Assembly: GCA_963785755.1 (NCBI GenBank)
Contig: CAWAXG010000035.1
Span: 1 to 9,343, forward strand
Origin: JACCXG01 sp963785755
GTDB taxonomy: Bacteria > Acidobacteriota > Vicinamibacteria > Vicinamibacterales > 2-12-FULL-66-21
Reading direction: 5' to 3'
Length of the DNA stretch: 9,343 nucleotides
Part shown: positions 9,341 through 9,343 of the stretch, one piece after another
Numbering within the stretch: the first letter of the stretch is position 1
Layout: the number at the start of each line of letters is the position of its first letter
The notes under the pieces: generated by a model
Database searches by the model: none
Told to the model about the DNA's origin: nothing
Seen by the model: only the letters and a program-made list of their open reading frames with translations
Position numbers and translations under genes: made by a program

Positions 9341-9343
9341 GCA

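Overview
The window is GC-rich bacterial DNA that looks like Acidobacteriota, possibly the Vicinamibacteria side. This is an inference from gene content: Ser/Thr kinases fused to a TolB/PD40-type beta-propeller, a secreted protein of a type abundant in that phylum, and a short TraR/DksA zinc-finger protein. Nothing in the window gives a species.

Layout. Genes from about 8591 down to 94 are read on the minus strand: a broken class II aldolase (8591-7795), a secreted protein of unknown function (7564-5761), a stub of a kinase-propeller C-terminus (about 5730-5650), kinase-propeller receptor B (5561-2851) and kinase-propeller receptor A (2851-94). On the plus strand, 8584-8916 is an unrecognised stretch with a weak ORF, followed by a TraR/DksA-type gene (8917-9340) at the right edge.

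The receptors A and B are tandem paralogues. Each has a cytoplasmic Hanks-type kinase, one transmembrane helix and an extracytoplasmic propeller of about nine PD40-like blades. The N-terminal kinase core is about 95% identical in DNA between copies, while the propellers have diverged. This suggests one shared phosphorylation output with two different sensors. Corrected for a one-base slip, the stop of B overlaps the ATG of A (TGATG), so the two would be translationally coupled.

The dominant property of the window is single-base disruption. I count about 11 places where adding or removing one base restores a family-like protein, plus one in-frame stop in the aldolase. At least three of the slips are in homopolymers and several affect core residues. 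A mix of long-read assembly error and real decay is the simplest reading; the aldolase (two slips and a stop within about 165 bases) is the best candidate for a true pseudogene.

I did not find a convincing new defence, CRISPR, secretion or biosynthetic system. The most interesting items are the mosaic kinase pair, the ghost of a third kinase, and the frameshift at the same codon in both kinases.
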